DNA from: Rhodocollybia butyracea
Taxonomy: Eukaryota; Basidiomycota; Agaricomycetes; Agaricales; Omphalotaceae
Assembly: GCA_015501585.1 (NCBI GenBank)
Contig: JADNRY010001341.1
Span: 1 to 11,675 of the forward strand
Length of the DNA stretch: 11,675 nt
Reading direction: 5' to 3'
Below, in pieces: positions 8,313 to 11,675 of the stretch. Every line of letters starts with the position of its first letter. Position 1 is the first letter of the stretch. The notes under the pieces were generated by a model that did no database searches, was not told the DNA's origin, and saw only the letters and a list, made by a program, of their open reading frames with translations. A program made the translations under genes and the position numbers.

Positions 8313-10131
8313 ATGGATGAACATTCTGAATCCATCCAGCTCGCAGAGGTACATTATGATGATGGGCTTGGACCTTCATCTTTGCTTGATACAAATCTTG
8401 TGAACCAGGGCGACGAAATGCCTGAGGGAGGTTATGGCTGGGTAGTCGTTGCGTCGTGCAGCATGATCATGTGTGTATCTGCTTTCAGAATAGTCAAAGT
8501 ATCTTACCTCTGATCAGGTTTTTTGCTGTCGGGTCCTTCTATTCATGGGGTGTAATGCAAGCTCAATTAGCTGCGGAAAGTATCGCCCAGAGTTCCACAC
8601 TAGCTTTTATCGGATCCCTAGGCGTTTCACTCGTATCGTTTACTGCCATTGTTATGGGGCGACTTATTCGTTGGATGGGCGCACGAAAAGCTGGTTTTCT
8701 ATCCTGCTTTTTGATGGGTGTAGGGCAGATTCTTAGTTCTGCGTCGTCGCGAAATGTTGGCGGGTTGTTTTTTTACAAATGGCATTATCGTTGGGTTAGG
8801 TACTAGTATGAGCTTCATGGTACGCTTCTACGACTTTTTTTAAAAAAATATTTCGATTCATGGTCATGCAGGTGTGCTCTACCCTCCCTTCTCAGTATTT
8901 TCAAACGAAAACGAGGACTCGCTAATGGGGCCGTTTTTGGCGCTGCTGGGAGTAAGTCGAGAATTGTTGTTGACAAGGCTGATCTAACTGTTTTGCCTCC
9001 AGTTGGTGGTGCAGTACTAAGCGTCGCTCAACAGACATTACTCAACCGTGTTGGCGTCGCCTGGACCTTTCGTATCATAGGCTTCTCCGTAATAGCGCTC
9101 ACTTTCCCTGCATGCTGTTTTATTAAAGAACGAATGAGACGATCCACGGCCACGATTGAATGGTAAATGGAGTACTTATTGTATATCCTAAAGCTTACAC
9201 TCTCTAGGTCTCTCTTCTCGGATCCCAAGTTTCTTTTGCTCGCAATCGGTTCTGCTGTCGGAACCTTTCCTTTGCTGGTTCCCCCGTTCTTCCTCCCGCT
9301 CTATGCAAATTCGCTTGGTCTATCTGCATCTCTGGGATCCGTCTTATTAGCTGTATTTAACATCTCTTCTGCGCTGGGTCGAGTAAGCTTCGGCGCGTTA
9401 TGCGATCTCTGTGGTCCCATCACAAGTCTTTGCTTCGCTCTCATCCTCAGTGCTCTGAGCCTGTTAGCTATTTGGCCAGTTTCGAGCTCTTTGGTGAGAG
9501 CTTGTTCCCATGCAATGTGTGATTTTCTTTTGACATATTGGATTATCCAGGTCCCATTGATCGTTTTCACTATCCTGAACGGTTTTGGTAACGGTGGGTT
9601 TTTCAGTACGATTCCCAGTGTGGTGGCACATATCTATGGTCCAGTACGAGTGACAACAGTGTTTTCCATGGTCTTGACCGGATGGGCCGCGGGATATCTT
9701 ATGGTACGTTTTCTTTTCCTTCGTTTTAAGGATATCCCCAACTATCTTCACTCAAGGGTTCTCCTGTCGCCGGATGGCTTCTTGACGCGTACGGAGGATC
9801 TGGCGCAGGCATCGCTGCATATAGGCCCGCCATGTATTACGCAGGCTCGATGTCGGTGGGAAGCACTGGGTTCATCCTTGGAGTTCGCGCTCTTACTACA
9901 AAGAGGAAAACTGTTTTACCTTTGCGTAATGAAAGCGAACACTTTCAACTCGTTCACACACATTTTTCGCTACAGGAGGTGATCCAAGTGGAATTGACGG
10001 TTTCTGGGAACTGTGTCACTTTCGACTCTTCGTTTAAAGAACCATGCGCAATCGCAGATGATACAGATAATATATGGCCGCGAGTGTTCGAGGTAAGCCC
10101 ATGGCCGATGGCATATATAGAACCACCTTGA
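8313..10131 (+). CDS. Monocarboxylate-porter-like MFS transporter, seven exons, two frame breaks
   Basis: Major facilitator of the monocarboxylate porter group (mammalian MCT, fungal MCH); fungal substrates are mostly unproven. Exons: 8313-8470, 8518-8819, 8872-8951, 9003-9162, 9208-9493, 9551-9703, 9757-10131; six introns of 45-57 nt, all GT..AG. The two signatures of the group are present: EGGYGWVV (38-45, matching [DE]G[GS][WY][GA]W, before helix 1) and YFQTKRGLANG (after helix 4). Other hallmark blocks are GSFYSWGVMQA, STLAFIGSLGVSL, RNVGGLF, AWTFRIIGF, IEWSLFSDPKFLLL, PLLVPPFFLPLYANSLGL, GFGNGGFFSTIPSVVAHIYG, GWAAGYLMGSPVAGWLLDAY and RPAMYYAGSMSVG, consistent with 12 helices and a charged central loop. 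T7 at 8768-8774 has one T too many and A4 at 8908-8911 one A too many. Corrected, exons total 1512 nt (503 residues). The tail after about 9905 is unlike the family. Splicing out 9926-9975 (50 nt, GTAATG..CTACAG) would instead end it at 10037 with 455 residues. Confidence 0.9.
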
Positions 10132-10962
10132 GGATCATTCCAAGGTCATTCTACATCGCTTGAGTGAACATATCTGTAAGTAAGAAGCCATTTTTAGAGT
10201 TTTAGGCTGCAGTTACGTCTCAAACCGCAGCTGGCTTTCTATGATTTTGAGTTTTTCACCCATCTTCATTCATCAAATGTCTGCACGTTGTCCAGTTCTT
10301 GTCCTGAATCGGTCCAGGAAGTTTTATCTTGCATACATTCGAGAGTTGTACAAGATAGAACGCGAAAAACGGATGAATCCACTTGTATATGACAACTTGG
10401 GTTCTGATTTCAATTACACTCAACACTTTCTGAAGCTTGCATAGAAGCGCGCGGCGGAGATCAAGAACTACATAAAGTTGGATGGTCGAAGACGTCTTTC
10501 TGCGTCCATGAATTTTCGAGTGGTTAAATCGATTTGCCGGTACTGGAATGATGTCTGCAACGACGCGTACTCACACACTAGCGCTGTAATTTATTCACCT
10601 CAGACTGCATGAGATGAATCTAGTTGACCTGAAATAGCTAGGGAACCAATGATTTCGGTTTTGAAGACGCGACATAAGGCCCAGTTTGTTTGATGCGTGA
10701 GATCTAGACATATATGTAGAGCTTAGCATCGCGCTTCAAGGCTTCATCATTTAACGATAAGTCTGGGTGAACACTTTCGAGCATCCTGGGGCTTAAAGTC
10801 TGATCTCTACGTAATGCTAATAGAAGCATTTCGCAGAGAGAGAATTAAGCGCTCGTCGCTCTTTCTACAACCATCATCTTACTACTCGTTCGCTTTCCGT
10901 CCTTGAAGTTTTGCTTTCGCTGTTGCCGCTCCTCGAAGAAACAACATCACACAACCACACCT
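10132..10962. other. Unassigned region with possible coding traces
   Basis: 10241-10444 (+) is open from an ATG for 67 codons. Its last two thirds (from RSRKFYLAYIRELYKIERE to DFNYTQHFLKLA) look like real protein, and past the TAG at 10442 the same frame stays open for about 55 more codons (KRAAEIKNYIKLDGRRRL...), to a TGA near 10612. Upstream, GTAAGTAAG at 10179 and a following TTTTAG could be a small intron. Together these hint at an unrecognised, frame-broken or decayed gene, perhaps starting inside the tail of the transporter. I cannot name a family. The segment 10650-10962 shows nothing but the CT-rich leader of the next gene. Confidence 0.3.
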
Positions 10963-11675
10963 ATGATTTCTAAAGCCTCAGAGATACCTCCCAAACCCAT
11001 CATCGACGTAGAGAACCCGCTATACTGTCCTACAGAGTCTGCATCGACCTATCTGAAATCGATTGCCACGACCGGAGCCAAGATTCAAAAATCTGAGAAA
11101 CACGAGAAAAGGATGACGAAGAAAAAGGGACAGAAAATCAGTGTTTCTTCGTTCATGAAGATGTTGACTCAGGTTGCAGTCGTGATGGCTCAAAAGGAAA
11201 AGATACCGCTTTCACTTTCTACCAGTGACTGCCATGACTATGGTACTCCTTCGCTTCCTTCTCCTACGCGTAGACCAGTTCGCAAGACGCGCAAGGACCG
11301 CGCCGCCCAATCGTTACACAAGAAAATGCCTGAACTTCCAGAGTTTCGCCAGGATCCTTCTCCCAATGTTCACTCGATCTCTATCTCTCTTCCCAAGATG
11401 CCGATAGATGACTGGCTCTCCGCATCGCCTGCTTCGACGATCTGTTTTCCAAATCCTACTTTCACGGATATCAGTGATGGCAGCTGCTCAACTCTAACTC
11501 CTACTGCACCTCTTGTCCCGCCTGGTCTGAGCTTGCAGGTTAAATCCGAGCCCCAAGAACCTTCCTTGAAATCTCAATCAAACCCTACCAGCGCCACACG
11601 TATCAAACCGTTCACCGCTAACTCGAAGCAAAAGAACAAGCGCAGTCTTCAGGATGCTTTCCCTGACCTTTTCAA
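10963..11675 (+). CDS. Unrecognised Ser/Pro/Lys-rich protein, 5' part only
   Basis: The frame is open from the ATG at 10963 to the right edge (237 codons plus two bases), so the gene continues beyond the window. The start is preceded by a CT-rich tract (10860-10930) and ACAACCACACCT directly before ATG, a typical fungal start context. I recognise no domain. Visible features are a basic stretch KHEKRMTKKKGQK (46-58), a short hydrophobic helix-like segment SSFMKMLTQVAVVMAQ (61-76), a second basic cluster RRPVRKTRKDR (103-113) that could serve as a nuclear localisation signal, a Ser/Thr/Pro-rich middle, and VKSEP (193-197), which fits the sumoylation consensus. This composition suggests a largely disordered, probably nuclear protein, which is inference. 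Its frame is intact, and I see no intron. Its function cannot be stated. Confidence 0.7.
   Translation, partial: MISKASEIPPKPIIDVENPLYCPTESASTYLKSIATTGAKIQKSEKHEKRMTKKKGQKISVSSFMKMLTQVAVVMAQKEKIPLSLSTSDCHDYGTPSLPSPTRRPVRKTRKDRAAQSLHKKMPELPEFRQDPSPNVHSISISLPKMPIDDWLSASPASTICFPNPTFTDISDGSCSTLTPTAPLVPPGLSLQVKSEPQEPSLKSQSNPTSATRIKPFTANSKQKNKRSLQDAFPDLF

Noticed and set aside
9301..9751. Two minus-strand open frames of about 90 codons within the transporter
   Set aside because: They are antisense to exons encoding well-conserved MFS helices.
1..11675. CRISPR arrays, bacterial defence or phage systems
   Set aside because: The genes are intron-containing fungal genes, and no array of regularly spaced repeats of CRISPR length exists.

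Overview
The window reads as nuclear DNA of a basidiomycete fungus, most likely an Agaricomycete. The coding regions are broken by many short GT..AG introns: 17 can be placed, each 45-63 nt. The proteins are fungal, and one belongs to DUF6593, a family I know mainly from mushroom-forming fungi. There are no operons, Shine-Dalgarno sites or bacterial features.

Layout, left to right. 1-1997: no gene I can support, a run of three 10-nt tandem duplications (1721-1790), one copy of a 21-bp repeat (1708-1728), and a TATA box (1943-1949) before the first gene. 1998-3806 (+): a nine-exon membrane protein of the DUF3533 / SNG1 family. 3807-5053: intergenic, with the second 21-bp repeat copy (3855-3875) and small repeats. 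5054-5641 (+): a three-exon DUF6593 protein. 5642-6200: intergenic. 6201-7175 (+): a two-exon type II haloacid-dehalogenase-like HAD hydrolase. 7278-8060 (-): the RNase H2 C subunit, one exon. 8061-8312: divergent promoter region. 8313-10131 (+): a seven-exon monocarboxylate-porter-like MFS transporter. 10132-10962: unassigned, with possible coding traces. 10963-11675 (+): start of an unrecognised Ser/Pro/Lys-rich protein that runs off the window.

The most striking property is that four of the six genes contain single-base frame breaks, about 14 in total, mostly in runs of one base. When each is counted as one missing or one extra base and the introns are removed, every one of these four genes sums to an exact multiple of three, with conserved family motifs throughout and intact splice sites. 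Uncorrected homopolymer-length errors in the assembly explain most of this, with very recent gene decay as the alternative. Simple gene finders will therefore miss or shatter these genes.

Functionally, a dehalogenase-like hydrolase, a monocarboxylate-type transporter and an SNG1-like membrane protein lie within about 8 kb, interrupted by a housekeeping gene. This is compatible with a small-molecule (acid) handling neighbourhood, but that is only inference. I did not find a convincing previously undescribed system.
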